A stretch of DNA of 64,000 nt, from contig JAJDED010000050.1 in NCBI GenBank assembly GCA_029259915.1, positions 62,001-126,000 of the forward strand. Reading direction: 5' to 3'. The position numbers and the translations under genes are program-made. Below are positions 38,021 through 47,758 of the stretch, piece after piece. This stretch comes from Planctomycetota bacterium (GTDB lineage Bacteria > Planctomycetota > Planctomycetia > Pirellulales > Lacipirellulaceae). The notes under the pieces are model-generated. The model was not told the origin of the DNA, made no database searches, and saw only the letters and a program-made list of their open reading frames with translations. Each line of letters starts with the position of its first letter. Position 1 is the stretch's first letter.

Positions 38021-38953
38021 ATGGCAACTGTAGAACATTCTTCCTCGGTCACTGCAAACTTTGTCACCGCAAACTTTGCCAACACCGATTCCGACGACCG
38101 GCAACTACTTGTCGGCCGCATGGGACCTTGGCAACTTGTTCGGCTGATCAGCGAAAGCGAATTGGCGCGGGTCTATGTGGTGCGCCCAGTCGATGCCCCC
38201 GCGGATCAACCGGCAAACTACGTCATCAAAGTGTTGCGCAAAGAATGGTGGCGCGATCCGCATGCGATCGAAATGCAACGCCGGGCAGCGTGGCTGGGGC
38301 GGGCCGTGTCGCATCCGCATTTGCTTCCCGTGCTTTCTGCGCAAGTAGGACAGGCGCCCTATTACTTTGTGATGCCAAAATTGGCCGGTAAGAGCTTGTC
38401 GACAATTCTAGCGACAAAAAAGCACTTGCCTCTGCCGATCACGCTTTGGGTTGCACGCCAAGTGGCCGAGGCACTTTCGGCATTGCACGATTCGACCAAC
38501 ATGATCCACGCCGACGTGAAACCTAGCAACATCATCGTTTCGCCCGAGGGGCATTCGACGTTGATCGATTTGGGATTTGCCCATTCGGAGACCGAGGCCA
38601 GACACTGGTCGACTCGGCCCGTTGTAGGAACGCTGAACTACGTGTCCCCCGAGTCGGTGACCTCAAGTTTATCTGCCGCACCAAGCAGCGATCTGTACAG
38701 CTTGGGTGTGACGCTCTATGAGATGCTTGCCGGAAAGCTGCCGTTCGTTGCCAACTCGCCCGACCAATTGATTCGACTCCACAGGGAAATGACGCCAAGC
38801 TGCATCCGGCAAAGCGTTCCACGCTTGCCCAAGCCAATCGCATCGCTGGTGCATCGACTATTGGCGAAAGACCCGCTACGACGTCCCGATTCGGCTTCCG
38901 CGGTTGCTGAAGAACTGATGCGGCTGGAAATCGAATGTTTTTCTTGCCGATAG
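38021..38953 (+). CDS. serine/threonine protein kinase (atypical motifs)
   Basis: The 310-residue cytosolic protein is a Hanks-type kinase domain with no membrane segment. The lysine is in NYVIKVLRKEWW and the catalytic loop reads MIHADVKPSNIIV (HAD in place of HRD). The metal motif reads LIDLGFAHSE (DLG in place of DFG), and the activation segment ends VSPESV. The glycine loop is degenerate (ISESELARVYVV). The C-lobe shows DLYSLGVTLYEMLAGKLPF. The Lys, Asp, Asn and Asp are all kept, so activity is likely. No substrate is suggested by the neighbours. Confidence 0.9.
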   Translation: MATVEHSSSVTANFVTANFANTDSDDRQLLVGRMGPWQLVRLISESELARVYVVRPVDAPADQPANYVIKVLRKEWWRDPHAIEMQRRAAWLGRAVSHPHLLPVLSAQVGQAPYYFVMPKLAGKSLSTILATKKHLPLPITLWVARQVAEALSALHDSTNMIHADVKPSNIIVSPEGHSTLIDLGFAHSETEARHWSTRPVVGTLNYVSPESVTSSLSAAPSSDLYSLGVTLYEMLAGKLPFVANSPDQLIRLHREMTPSCIRQSVPRLPKPIASLVHRLLAKDPLRRPDSASAVAEELMRLEIECFSCR

Positions 38954-38969
38954 AAAAGGTTCTGACGAT

Positions 38970-40349
38970 TCAGCACTCCACCACGTTTACGGCCAATCCG
39001 CCTTGCGACGTTTCTTTGTATTTATTCGACATGTCCGCGCCGGTTTGGCGCATGGTTGCGATGGCATCGTCGAGACTCACGCGATGAGTTCCATCCCCGT
39101 GCAGTGCCAATCTTGAGGCATTCACCGCCGCAACTGACGCCATGGCGTTTCGCTCGATACAAGGGACCTGTACCAAACCTCCCACGGGGTCGCACGTTAG
39201 CCCCAGGTTGTGCTCCATGCCAATCTCGGCTGCTTGTTCAACCTGAGCCACTGTGCCACCAAGCACTTCGGTGAGCGCACCCGCGGCCATCGAACACGCC
39301 ACGCCGACCTCGCCCTGGCAACCTACTTCTGCCCCGGAGAGCGAAGCTTGCTCTTTGAAAAGCATGGCAATCGCTCCAGCGGTTAATAGAAACCGAACCA
39401 TCGCCTCGTCGTTCGCCCCTTGGCAAAACCGTGCGAAGTAGTGCATCACTGCGGGAATAATTCCCGCCGCGCCGTTCGTAGGCGCGGTAACAACACGACT
39501 TCCGGACGCATTTTCTTCACCGACTGCCAATGCAAATACGTCGATCCAATCGAGTGGCGAAAGATTATCGCCTTCTGCAGAACTTCCCCGTTCGTGTAAT
39601 TGGCGAGCGAGTTCCGCCGCCCGCCGCTGAACCTTGAGCCCCCCGGGAAGAATTCCTTCCTGCCGGCAGCCACGCTGCACACACTCCTGCATCGCTTGCC
39701 ACACTCGCAATAGACCGTTTGAAACTTCGTCGCGAGTGCGCCAACTGGTTTCGTTTTGCCACGTCATTTCACTCACCGACAAGCCCGACGCCCTGGCCAT
39801 TTGCAGGAGTTCTTTACCCGACTTGAATGGAAAAGGCGGTGGACACTTTTCTGGAAGCGGTGGTTGGATCGAATTGCCGTCGGCGTCGACAACAAAACCG
39901 CCGCCGATCGAATAGTATTCGCGCGTTGCTATTTCCACTCCCGCAGGATCTGCGGCTCGAAACTGAATGCCGTTGGTATGCAGCGGAAGCATCTCGTCTA
40001 CGACAGCAATTAGGTGCTCGGCGGGAAGAAAGGCTATCGGCTTTTCATTCAGCAAACGCAGCGTTGATGATGCATGAATCTGCTCGACTCGACCCGAGAT
40101 CGAAGAAGGGTCCACTGTTTCCGGAGTTTCGCCTTCAAGCCCTAACAAGATCGCCCGGTCGGTGCCGTGCCCTTTGCCGGTGAGTGCTAACGAACCGTAG
40201 AGTCGAACCTCCAATGAAGCAACATCGTGGAAGTGTCCATGCTCTTTCAAATCGAGCGCAAACCGATAGGCAGCTCGCATCGGTCCTACGCAATGAGAAC
40301 TTGATGGTCCGATTCCAATCGTGAATAAATCAAAAACGCTTATAGCCAT
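38970..40349 (-). CDS. sdaA: L-serine dehydratase (L-serine ammonia-lyase), iron-sulfur type
   Basis: The enzyme deaminates L-serine to pyruvate. The 459-residue single chain has the N-terminal [19 protein letters not shown] and the C-terminal catalytic part with [57 protein letters not shown] and [16 protein letters not shown]. The cysteines in GCQGE, LTCDP and VPCIE are those expected to hold the [4Fe-4S] cluster. The length matches the one-subunit SdaA type. It is convergent with the kinase, 16 bases apart. Confidence 0.95.
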   Translation of the reverse strand: MAISVFDLFTIGIGPSSSHCVGPMRAAYRFALDLKEHGHFHDVASLEVRLYGSLALTGKGHGTDRAILLGLEGETPETVDPSSISGRVEQIHASSTLRLLNEKPIAFLPAEHLIAVVDEMLPLHTNGIQFRAADPAGVEIATREYYSIGGGFVVDADGNSIQPPLPEKCPPPFPFKSGKELLQMARASGLSVSEMTWQNETSWRTRDEVSNGLLRVWQAMQECVQRGCRQEGILPGGLKVQRRAAELARQLHERGSSAEGDNLSPLDWIDVFALAVGEENASGSRVVTAPTNGAAGIIPAVMHYFARFCQGANDEAMVRFLLTAGAIAMLFKEQASLSGAEVGCQGEVGVACSMAAGALTEVLGGTVAQVEQAAEIGMEHNLGLTCDPVGGLVQVPCIERNAMASVAAVNASRLALHGDGTHRVSLDDAIATMRQTGADMSNKYKETSQGGLAVNVVEC

Positions 40350-40661
40350 AGAAACACCGTAAGGTCACCAACCACATTCTATCGGCATTGCCTGGTTACG
40401 GGGACTCTTCCGAGAAAGTTTCCCAACTATTGCTAATTGACAACTGTGGAAAGTGGGGGAGTGAAGACACCAAGGTTCAAGCAAAAAACGGTGTGGAAAC
40501 TACTCACGTACGTTGCGCAGTTAGCAGCGAACTTGACGCTCTGAAAAGGATGCTCGATAATTAAAGTTGTTATTGAACTAGTTGTCCTACACATTGCCTA
40601 CTTCCAGCTCTTGTCGCAATAGGTGTTTCTTCAGGCACAGGCGTGCTTTGCGCAAGGCGAA
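40350..40661. promoter_or_regulatory. divergent region between sdaA and xdhA
   Basis: This 312-base gap separates two divergent genes. It holds the candidate xdhA promoter described separately and an AAGGCGA ribosome-binding site before 40662. A short frame opens with GTG at 40623, but the ATG at 40662 is better placed. No gene is seen. Confidence 0.55.
40533..40561 (+). promoter_or_regulatory. sigma-70-type promoter for the xdh genes
   Basis: TTGACG at 40533-40538 and GATAAT at 40556-40561 are each five of six to consensus and separated by exactly 17 bases. It points to xdhA with a leader of about 95 bases. Confidence 0.55.
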
Positions 40662-42122
40662 ATGGCCTCGTATTTTTTTATGCGCGATTCGATCCTTCTC
40701 TATGTCAACGGGCATCGTCACCTCGTCGGAGGGCAGAGTGCGCTGCGTTCTCTCTCTGATTTTCTCCGCCGAGATTTAGGGCTGATCGGTACAAAAATTG
40801 TTTGCAGCGAAGGCGATTGCGGCGCTTGCACCGTGCTGATTGGGCGACCACGCGATGGGCGTTTTGTGTATCAGAGCGTCGACTCGTGTATTCAATTTAT
40901 GTTTCAGTTGGATGGCATGCATATTGTTTCTGTCGAGGGACTTTCTCGCAATGACCAGATGACGCCCATGCAACAATCGATGATCGATTGCCACGGTTCG
41001 CAGTGCGGGTTCTGCACTCCAGGGTTTGTCGTTGCGATGACTGGTATGCTTGAAGATTGCCAACAGCTCAGCACCGCGGATTTGCGTCATGGCCTTACGG
41101 GCAACCTTTGTCGCTGCACTGGCTACACGCCCATCTTGGACGCTGGAACCCAATTCGACGCTTCCGCGCATCATCGCCTCAAGGAAATCTATCCCGAGGC
41201 AGCGATGCTCGAAGATCTAGCTGAGAATGCAGCCGGCGATATTGAGATTATCACTGGTTCTGGAAGTCAGAAACACTCGCTATTTAGCCCGGACGATTTG
41301 AATTCTGCCACCAAATTTCTCGACGCGCACCCCGAAGCGACGATCATCGCCGGCGGAACGGACGTCGGTGTGCGGATCAACAAAACGCTCGAGCTCCCGA
41401 CGTCGATATTGGATTTGAACCGTCTGACAGAAATGGAATCCGTAAGCGTAGAGTCCGATCGGCTGGTACTTGGGGCGCGTGCTAGTTGGGCGGCGGTGGA
41501 AGAAGCCTGCGCTGGCGTGGCTCCAGAATTCCACCGGATACTCACGGTTTTCGGATCACCCCAAATCCGCAACGTCGGCACGATCGGTGGAAACATAGTA
41601 AACGCTTCCCCGATTGCTGATTCGCTGCCATTTCTGTACGTCATGGAATCAATGCTCACGTTGAGCAGCCAATCGGGCACTCGCCGAGTGAACATCAACG
41701 ATTTCTACTCGGGTTACAAGAAATTTGATTTACGGCCAGGAGAACTTCTGACGAAGATAGATGTGCCCCTGCCCAGGGATGATGAAACTTTAAAGCTTTA
41801 TAAAGTATCGCGCCGCAGAGATCTGGATATCGCCAGCTTTACAGCCGCGATAAGATTGCGGTTCGACGGGAACACGATCGCGGAAGCTTCGATTGCACTT
41901 GGTGCGGTAGGACCCACGATTGTCCGGCCGCGTAAAGTTGAGCAGTTTTTGCTCGGGAAACCTTTTTCGGAAGCCACAATGCGGCAGGCTGGGGAACTGG
42001 CCACGGAAGAGATCTCGCCAATCAGCGACGTACGCGGCTCGGCCGAGTATCGTACCCAACTTACGCGAAACGTATTTTTGAAATTCTTTTACGAAAATCA
42101 ACCCGAACTATTGATTGCTTGA
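40662..42122 (+). CDS. xdhA: xanthine dehydrogenase small subunit (2Fe-2S and FAD)
   Basis: Xanthine dehydrogenase oxidises hypoxanthine and xanthine to urate. This subunit (486 aa) passes electrons through two iron-sulfur clusters to FAD. The plant-type cluster is in CSEGDCGACTVLIG and the second in QCGFCTPGFVV and NLCRCTGYTP. The FAD domain shows EATIIAGGTDVGVRI and GTIGGNIVNASPIADSLP. Cluster and FAD domains on one chain is the usual bacterial XdhA layout. It is followed after 78 bases by xdhB. A GTG at 40623 would add 13 residues. Confidence 0.93.
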   Translation: MASYFFMRDSILLYVNGHRHLVGGQSALRSLSDFLRRDLGLIGTKIVCSEGDCGACTVLIGRPRDGRFVYQSVDSCIQFMFQLDGMHIVSVEGLSRNDQMTPMQQSMIDCHGSQCGFCTPGFVVAMTGMLEDCQQLSTADLRHGLTGNLCRCTGYTPILDAGTQFDASAHHRLKEIYPEAAMLEDLAENAAGDIEIITGSGSQKHSLFSPDDLNSATKFLDAHPEATIIAGGTDVGVRINKTLELPTSILDLNRLTEMESVSVESDRLVLGARASWAAVEEACAGVAPEFHRILTVFGSPQIRNVGTIGGNIVNASPIADSLPFLYVMESMLTLSSQSGTRRVNINDFYSGYKKFDLRPGELLTKIDVPLPRDDETLKLYKVSRRRDLDIASFTAAIRLRFDGNTIAEASIALGAVGPTIVRPRKVEQFLLGKPFSEATMRQAGELATEEISPISDVRGSAEYRTQLTRNVFLKFFYENQPELLIA

Positions 42123-42200
42123 CGGCAAGCACTGAACCCAAGATTCGCTAGAACGCCCGCGAAGTGCCCACCAACTCCGCGTTCCTTGTTTTATGAAAAC

Positions 42201-44555
42201 ATGTCCAAGCCAATGAAGTCCGTCGGAAAACCACTGCCGCACGATTCCGCCGAAGGGCACGTCACGGGCCAGGCGTTGTATTTGGACGACGTGCGCACTT
42301 TCGATGGGGAACTCCATGTTGGTTTTGTGGGAAGCCCGGTCGCTTGTGGCGAGTTATTTGCTGTTGATACACAGCCTGCTTTTGCTGTCCCAGGTGTTGT
42401 CGCATGTTTCACTGCACACGACGTCCCGGGGCACAACATATTTGGATTGATCACAGCCGACGAACCCTTTCTGGCTGATGAGCAACTGCTGTATTTGGGG
42501 CAGCCAGTTGCTGTCGTTGCGGCTGAGAGTCGCGAGGCTCTCGAGCTTGGCAGGCAGGCAGTGCGGATCGAATGCCGCGCTGCCAAGCCGATTTTGGAAT
42601 TGGAAGAAGCAATTAGCAAAGAGCGGTTCTTGGGCGCTCGTTTGCGAATTGCCCGTGGCGATGTGGATAAAAAACTCGCCTCCGCCGAGCACCAATTAAG
42701 CGGGACATTCTCCAGCGGTGGGCAAGAACAGTTTTATCTGGAATCTCAGGCCTCGATTGCCTACCCGGGCGAGCAAGGTCAGATTGTTGTTCATTCTTCG
42801 ACGCAGAATCCGACTGAAATTCAAGCCGTGGTAGCCGAGGTTTTGGGGGTGGGGCAACACGAAGTAGTCTGCATCTGCAAACGCATGGGGGGAGCTTTCG
42901 GCGGCAAAGAAACCCAAGCAGCAATTCCCGCGATGATGGCTGCGCTCGTGGCCCAAAAAACCGGTCGACCTGCGAGGGTGATCTACAACAAAGACGACGA
43001 CATGCGCGTCACCGGCAAGCGGCATGAATATCTCACCCGCTGGGAAGTAGGTTTCGACGCTTCAGGCCGAATCGAAGCGCTGCGGTGCAACTACTTTTCC
43101 AATGGCGGGGCAGCCACCGATTTATCTCCCGCTGTTTTGGAACGCACGCTGCTGCACTCCGACAATGCGTACTACGTCCCACACGTCGAACTCAATGGGC
43201 GTATCTGCTTTACCAATCTGCCGCCCAATACGGCTTTCCGCGGGTTCGGTGGTCCGCAGGCGATGGCTGTGACAGAAAACGTGTTGGAATCGATCGCTCA
43301 GCATTTGCAGCGCGATGCCTACGATATCCGTTTGGCGAATCTTTATGGCATCGGCGAACGGAACGTGACCCCCTATGGCCAGGTGTTCGACAAAAATCAT
43401 CTGCCTGAAATCTATGCTTCGCTTGCCGCCCAGTCGCAATACCAACAGCGTCGGCAAGAGATTGCCCAGTTCAATGCAAACTCGAAACTCCAGTTACGCG
43501 GGCTGGCACTGACGGGCATCAAGTTCGGCATTTCCTTCACCACCAAGTTTCTCAATCAGGGAAATGCGCTGGTGAACGTCTATACCGATGGCACGATACA
43601 GGTATCGACCGGTGCCACCGAGATGGGGCAAGGCGTCAACATAAAAATTCGGCAGTTAGTAGCCGACGAATTCGCAATCAATACAAGCCGTGTGGTGCTA
43701 ATGCCGACCAGCACGGAGAAAAACAACAACACTTCGCCCACTGCCGCATCGGCCAGTACCGATTTGAACGGAGCGGCCGCCGTCGAAGCCTGCCAAAAAA
43801 TTAAAGCACGCTTGCAACAATTCGCCGCCGAGCGGCTAGCCGACCCCGACGCGGGGCTACAGGCTTCACCGCGGCACATCGAATTTGTAGACGGTTTTGT
43901 GATCGACAGTCGCCGACCGCAAGTCCGTGTGGAATTTCAGCAAATTTGCGACGAAGCCCGTCGCGAGCGCGTCGATCTCGGTGCACGAGGATTTTTCGCC
44001 ACGCCAGGCGTCGATTTCAATCGAGAAACCGGACGGGGCACTCCCTTTTTCTACTTCACCCAAGGGGCTGCGGTGGCCGAAGTGGTCATCGACCGATTTA
44101 CAGGCGAGCTGCGTGTGCCGCGTGTCGACTTGCTTGTCGATATCGGCCAATCGATCAACCCGGGTGTGGACCGGGGCCAAATCATCGGCGGTTTCATTCA
44201 AGGACTGGGTTGGGTCACTAGCGAAGCTCTCGTTTATGACGACCAGGGCGAACTGCTATCGCACTCGCCAACAACCTACAAAATCCCCGCAGTCACCGAT
44301 CTACCGGAGGAATTCAACGTCACCACATTCGACAACCAGGATAATGTTCAAAATATCCGTCGAAGCAAGGCGGTGGGCGAGCCTCCCTTAATGCTTGGCA
44401 TTAGTGTCTGGGCAGCGGTGAAGAATGCTCTATCATACGGAGGGCCTGCGGAACAAATCGATCTGCGGCTCCCCGCCACGGGCGAGGAGGTCTTGCGCTG
44501 TCTCACACAACTTGCTGCAGCCCCTGACGCTTCAAAAACTACGCTCGCCAAATAG
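42201..44555 (+). CDS. xdhB: xanthine dehydrogenase large subunit (molybdenum cofactor)
   Basis: This subunit (about 784 aa) holds the molybdopterin and the active site. Diagnostic elements are KRMGGAFGGKETQAA, NTAFRGFGGPQAMAVTE, GATEMGQGVNIKIRQ and the catalytic glutamate in SKAVGEPPLMLGISV near the C-terminus. Length is normal for bacterial XdhB. The ATG at 42201 is chosen; a TTG five codons upstream opens the frame. xdhC follows 62 bases later. Xanthine is the likeliest substrate; related aldehyde or nicotinate hydroxylases cannot be fully excluded. Confidence 0.93.
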   Translation: MSKPMKSVGKPLPHDSAEGHVTGQALYLDDVRTFDGELHVGFVGSPVACGELFAVDTQPAFAVPGVVACFTAHDVPGHNIFGLITADEPFLADEQLLYLGQPVAVVAAESREALELGRQAVRIECRAAKPILELEEAISKERFLGARLRIARGDVDKKLASAEHQLSGTFSSGGQEQFYLESQASIAYPGEQGQIVVHSSTQNPTEIQAVVAEVLGVGQHEVVCICKRMGGAFGGKETQAAIPAMMAALVAQKTGRPARVIYNKDDDMRVTGKRHEYLTRWEVGFDASGRIEALRCNYFSNGGAATDLSPAVLERTLLHSDNAYYVPHVELNGRICFTNLPPNTAFRGFGGPQAMAVTENVLESIAQHLQRDAYDIRLANLYGIGERNVTPYGQVFDKNHLPEIYASLAAQSQYQQRRQEIAQFNANSKLQLRGLALTGIKFGISFTTKFLNQGNALVNVYTDGTIQVSTGATEMGQGVNIKIRQLVADEFAINTSRVVLMPTSTEKNNNTSPTAASASTDLNGAAAVEACQKIKARLQQFAAERLADPDAGLQASPRHIEFVDGFVIDSRRPQVRVEFQQICDEARRERVDLGARGFFATPGVDFNRETGRGTPFFYFTQGAAVAEVVIDRFTGELRVPRVDLLVDIGQSINPGVDRGQIIGGFIQGLGWVTSEALVYDDQGELLSHSPTTYKIPAVTDLPEEFNVTTFDNQDNVQNIRRSKAVGEPPLMLGISVWAAVKNALSYGGPAEQIDLRLPATGEEVLRCLTQLAAAPDASKTTLAK

Positions 44556-44617
44556 AACAGGTTCCAGACACGTCGTCTCGGACCCCCATCAATTCGACAT
44601 CTCGAAATAAGCGATCT

Positions 44618-45424
44618 ATGTCCACACCGCACGGATTTGTTGAACGACTGGCTGAACTCGCCCGAACGGGGACTCCATTTGTTAGCGTCACCATGGTCGA
44701 AGCGGTGGGTAGCACTCCCCAAGACGCTGGCAGCAAAATGCTGGTGACCGCAGCCGGTGTGTCCAGCGGCACGGTGGGTGGCGGCAAAGTCGAACACCAG
44801 GCCATCCAATATGCTCAGCAACTACTGACCCAAACCGGCAGCGATGCGATTGCCAACGTTCTTGTCGAGTGGAATCTTCAGCGCGATGTCGGCATGACTT
44901 GCGGCGGGGCGGTGAAACTCTTTTTTGAAACCTACAATCTGTGCGATTGGAACGTCGTGGTGTTTGGCGCAGGGCACGTTGCCAATGCACTGATTCGATG
45001 CATGGGCTCGCTGGATTGCCGCATCACGTGCATCGATCCCCGGCAAGAGTGGCTAGATAAAATCGACGATCAAAAGCAACTGGAGAAAATCTGCGAGCCC
45101 GAGCCCAAGACCCGAGCGGCCCAATTGCCCGAAGACGCCTTTGTCGTATGCATGACGATGGGCCACGCTACAGATCGGCCGATTTTGGAGGAAATCTTCC
45201 GCTCAAAACGCCAATTCCCTTATCTGGGCGTGATCGGCAGTAAGGCGAAACGGGCCGTTTTACAGCGGGAACTAAAGGCCGCAGGGATCGACAAAGAACA
45301 GACCAATGCTTTCCGCTGCCCCATTGGCTTATCTCTGGGCAGCAACCAGCCGGGTGAAATTGCCATCAGCATCGCTGCCGAACTGGTCCAAGAGCGCGAT
45401 CGTTGGCGGTCCCAACAGTCGTGA
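44618..45424 (+). CDS. xdhC: xanthine dehydrogenase accessory protein XdhC
   Basis: XdhC binds molybdenum cofactor, protects its sulfurated form and hands it to XdhB. The 268-residue protein has the family N-terminus with SVTMVEAVGSTPQDAGSKML and GTVGGGKVEHQAI. A Rossmann domain follows with NVVVFGAGHVANALIRCMG, FVVCMTMGHATDRPIL, LGVIGSKAKRAVLQREL and CPIGLSLGSNQPGEIAISI. It completes the xdhA-xdhB-xdhC set, the usual bacterial order. Confidence 0.94.
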   Translation: MSTPHGFVERLAELARTGTPFVSVTMVEAVGSTPQDAGSKMLVTAAGVSSGTVGGGKVEHQAIQYAQQLLTQTGSDAIANVLVEWNLQRDVGMTCGGAVKLFFETYNLCDWNVVVFGAGHVANALIRCMGSLDCRITCIDPRQEWLDKIDDQKQLEKICEPEPKTRAAQLPEDAFVVCMTMGHATDRPILEEIFRSKRQFPYLGVIGSKAKRAVLQRELKAAGIDKEQTNAFRCPIGLSLGSNQPGEIAISIAAELVQERDRWRSQQS

Positions 45425-45570
45425 CGTTGCGGGTCAGGGAAACTGTTCGGACCTCCTTGGCCCCTAGAATCGACAACTTTCGGCGGAATACTTCTCAAGC
45501 CCATTCGTGGCAGATACAATTGAGGACCAATGGACGGTGCCACGACATCCAACAAAACAGGAGTATTGCG

Positions 45571-46266
45571 ATGGCGGCTCAATCGGCGATTGCAACCAAA
45601 AACACCGGTTCTGCAAATCATGATGGAATTGTCGGCGGCGTCACGCATGTGAAGCACCCGCTCACCCAATACCATGTCACTCAGTTGCGCAATCACAAGA
45701 CCGACTCGGCGGAATTTCGCCTCTCGGTACGTTGTCTGGCAGCCTTGATGGCCTACGAAGCGACTAAGGATTTGCCCACCGTCGCAACGCAAGTGGAAAC
45801 TCCTCTGGAAACTGCCGATGGGGTAGCCCTCTCTGGCCGAGTAGGTTTGATTCCCATTCTTCGTGCCGGTTTGAGCATGGTTGATCCAATACTCGATTTG
45901 ATGCCAACCGCCGAAGTTTGGCACTTGGGTCTTTACCGCGACGAAGCGACCGCCCAGCCTGTTCGTTATTATGACAAACTCCCCGAGCAGCGGCCCGTCG
46001 ACGTGGCGCTTATTCTCGATCCGATGTTGGCAACCGGCGGCTCAGTAACTGCCGCGCTCACCTCGTTGCGCGAATGGGGTGTCCCCCATGTGAAAGTACT
46101 GTCGCTGATCGCATCACGCGAAGGAGTAGACACGGTCGCTTCACAATTTCGCGAGGCTCAAATCTACGTCTGCCAGATAGATCCCGTACTCAACGATCAA
46201 AAATTCATTGTTCCCGGCCTGGGGGATGCAGGAGATCGCATCTTCAACACCGTCGGCGACGATTGA
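45571..46266 (+). CDS. upp: uracil phosphoribosyltransferase
   Basis: Upp makes UMP from uracil and PRPP. The ATG at 45571 has CAGGAG upstream. The 231-residue protein shows VKHPLTQYHVTQLRNHKTDS, VGLIPILRAGLSMVDPILDL, YRDEATAQPVRYYDKLP and the PRPP-binding ILDPMLATGGSV, and ends VPGLGDAGDRIFNT. It carries about 20 extra N-terminal residues compared with the usual 208-210. It begins 146 bases after xdhC on the same strand and is followed by nupC. Confidence 0.95.
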   Translation: MAAQSAIATKNTGSANHDGIVGGVTHVKHPLTQYHVTQLRNHKTDSAEFRLSVRCLAALMAYEATKDLPTVATQVETPLETADGVALSGRVGLIPILRAGLSMVDPILDLMPTAEVWHLGLYRDEATAQPVRYYDKLPEQRPVDVALILDPMLATGGSVTAALTSLREWGVPHVKVLSLIASREGVDTVASQFREAQIYVCQIDPVLNDQKFIVPGLGDAGDRIFNTVGDD

Positions 46267-46368
46267 ATTCTTTTAGTAAATTCGTGGGGCGAAAAACCGT
46301 TCCGCTCTGAGTTCAACAGTTTTATCTTATCTTTTCCCTAGCCCCTTTTCCTCATCGGGACTTCTTCT

Positions 46369-47604
46369 ATGGCTCAATACACCAGTTTGCTCGGCTTGGC
46401 CGTGATGATCGGTTTGGCATGGTTAATGAGTTCGCATAAACGCCTGTTTCCGTGGCGTGTGGTATTTGGGGGCTTGGTTCTGCAATTTGCTTTCGCCGTG
46501 ATTATTCTACGAACCACGCCCGGCGAGTGGATTTTCGAATGGGTGAATACCGTTTTCGTCAAATTGCTCGATTGCGTGGAAGCAGGTTCGCTTTTTGTCT
46601 TTGGCACAGACTTCGCAGAACACTTTTTTGCCTTCAAAGTATTGCCGACGATCATCTTTTTCTCCGCCTTGATGTCGGTGTTTTACTATTACGGGGTCAT
46701 TCAAAAAATCGTTGGCCTGTTTGCCCTCGTCATGCAAAAGACGCTCGGCACCTCGGGGGCCGAAACGCTCTCGTCTGCTGCCAATGTGTTTGTCGGGCAA
46801 ACCGAAGCACCCTTGGTCATTCGCCCTTATATCAGTTCGATGACCACCTCGGAACTCAACGCCGTGATGGTCGGCGGTTTCGCGACTATGGCGGGTGGGG
46901 TGTTGGGCGCACTTTCGGAAATGGGCTTCGAAGCCGGCCATTTGCTTTCCGCTTCTGTAATCTCCGCACCGGGAGCTCTCTTGCTTTCCAAAGTGATGCA
47001 ACCCGAAACCGAAACACCCAAAACACTGGGCAACGTACAAATCGACATCGAAGAGAAAAGCACGAATGTACTCGAAGCCGTTGCGGTTGGAACCACCGGC
47101 GGGATGAAACTCGCACTGAACGTGGGGGCCATGCTGATTGTGTTTCTCGCGATGATTACTTTGATCAACGTAATCGTCGGCTGGGTGGGTACGCAGTTCG
47201 GATATATTGGGCCCGATGGCGATGCCATGTGGTCCCTGGAAGCGGCGCTCAGCTATATGTTCTATCCCTTGGCCTGGTTGATCGGCGTCGAAACAAACGA
47301 TTGCATGGCGGCCGGGCAATTGATGGGATTGAAGATGGCAACCAACGAGTTTGTCGCCTATGGCCGGCTCTCGGAATGGGCCGACCCGGAGAGTGCTGTC
47401 CAAATTAGCGATCGCTCGCGTATCATTCTCACCTATGCCCTCTGCGGATTTGCTAACTTCAGTTCGATCGGCATCCAGTTGGGCGGGATTGGCGGAATTG
47501 CTCCCAATCGTCAGGGCGATTTGGCCCGCCTCGGCCTCCGGGCCATGTTAGGCGGAACACTTGCCGCGTTTATGACCGGCTGCATTGCCGCACTTTTGCT
47601 ATAA
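46369..47604 (+). CDS. nupC: concentrative nucleoside transporter (NupC/CNT family)
   Basis: CNT proteins import nucleosides driven by protons or sodium. The 411-residue polytopic membrane protein has about ten hydrophobic helices and all family signatures: VGQTEAPLVIRPYISSM, VMVGGFATMAGGVLGALSE, ECGF-like FANFSSIGIQLGGIGGIAPN and ETNDCMAAGQLMGLK. It lies between upp and hpt, which fits import and salvage of nucleosides. The stop codon lies inside a 21-base tandem duplication. Confidence 0.94.
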   Translation: MAQYTSLLGLAVMIGLAWLMSSHKRLFPWRVVFGGLVLQFAFAVIILRTTPGEWIFEWVNTVFVKLLDCVEAGSLFVFGTDFAEHFFAFKVLPTIIFFSALMSVFYYYGVIQKIVGLFALVMQKTLGTSGAETLSSAANVFVGQTEAPLVIRPYISSMTTSELNAVMVGGFATMAGGVLGALSEMGFEAGHLLSASVISAPGALLLSKVMQPETETPKTLGNVQIDIEEKSTNVLEAVAVGTTGGMKLALNVGAMLIVFLAMITLINVIVGWVGTQFGYIGPDGDAMWSLEAALSYMFYPLAWLIGVETNDCMAAGQLMGLKMATNEFVAYGRLSEWADPESAVQISDRSRIILTYALCGFANFSSIGIQLGGIGGIAPNRQGDLARLGLRAMLGGTLAAFMTGCIAALLL

Positions 47605-47635
47605 TCCGTATTCTTTTTGCTATAATCCATATTCT
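47594..47635. repeat. 21-bp tandem duplication across the nupC stop
   Basis: TTTTGCTATAATCCGTATTC at 47594 is repeated at 47615 with one base changed. The first copy contains the TAA stop of nupC. Each copy contains TATAAT, but no minus-35 box is placed before either. Confidence 0.75.
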
Positions 47636-47758
47636 GCGAAGAGCCCTACAAACTACAATTTTCGTTGCCTAACTGTCGTTGGCAACGCGATAATAATTGA
47701 ACCCACTGAAATAACCATTCCGGGACAACACGCCCCGAACTAAAAGGAGAAATGGCGG

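Noticed and set aside
46507..47403. Minus-strand frame of 298 codons opposite nupC
   Set aside because: Lies within nupC, whose family signatures are complete; the antisense product has no recognisable motif.
47615..47635. TATAAT in the nupC-hpt gap as an hpt promoter
   Set aside because: No minus-35 at a proper distance; the word is explained by the tandem duplication.
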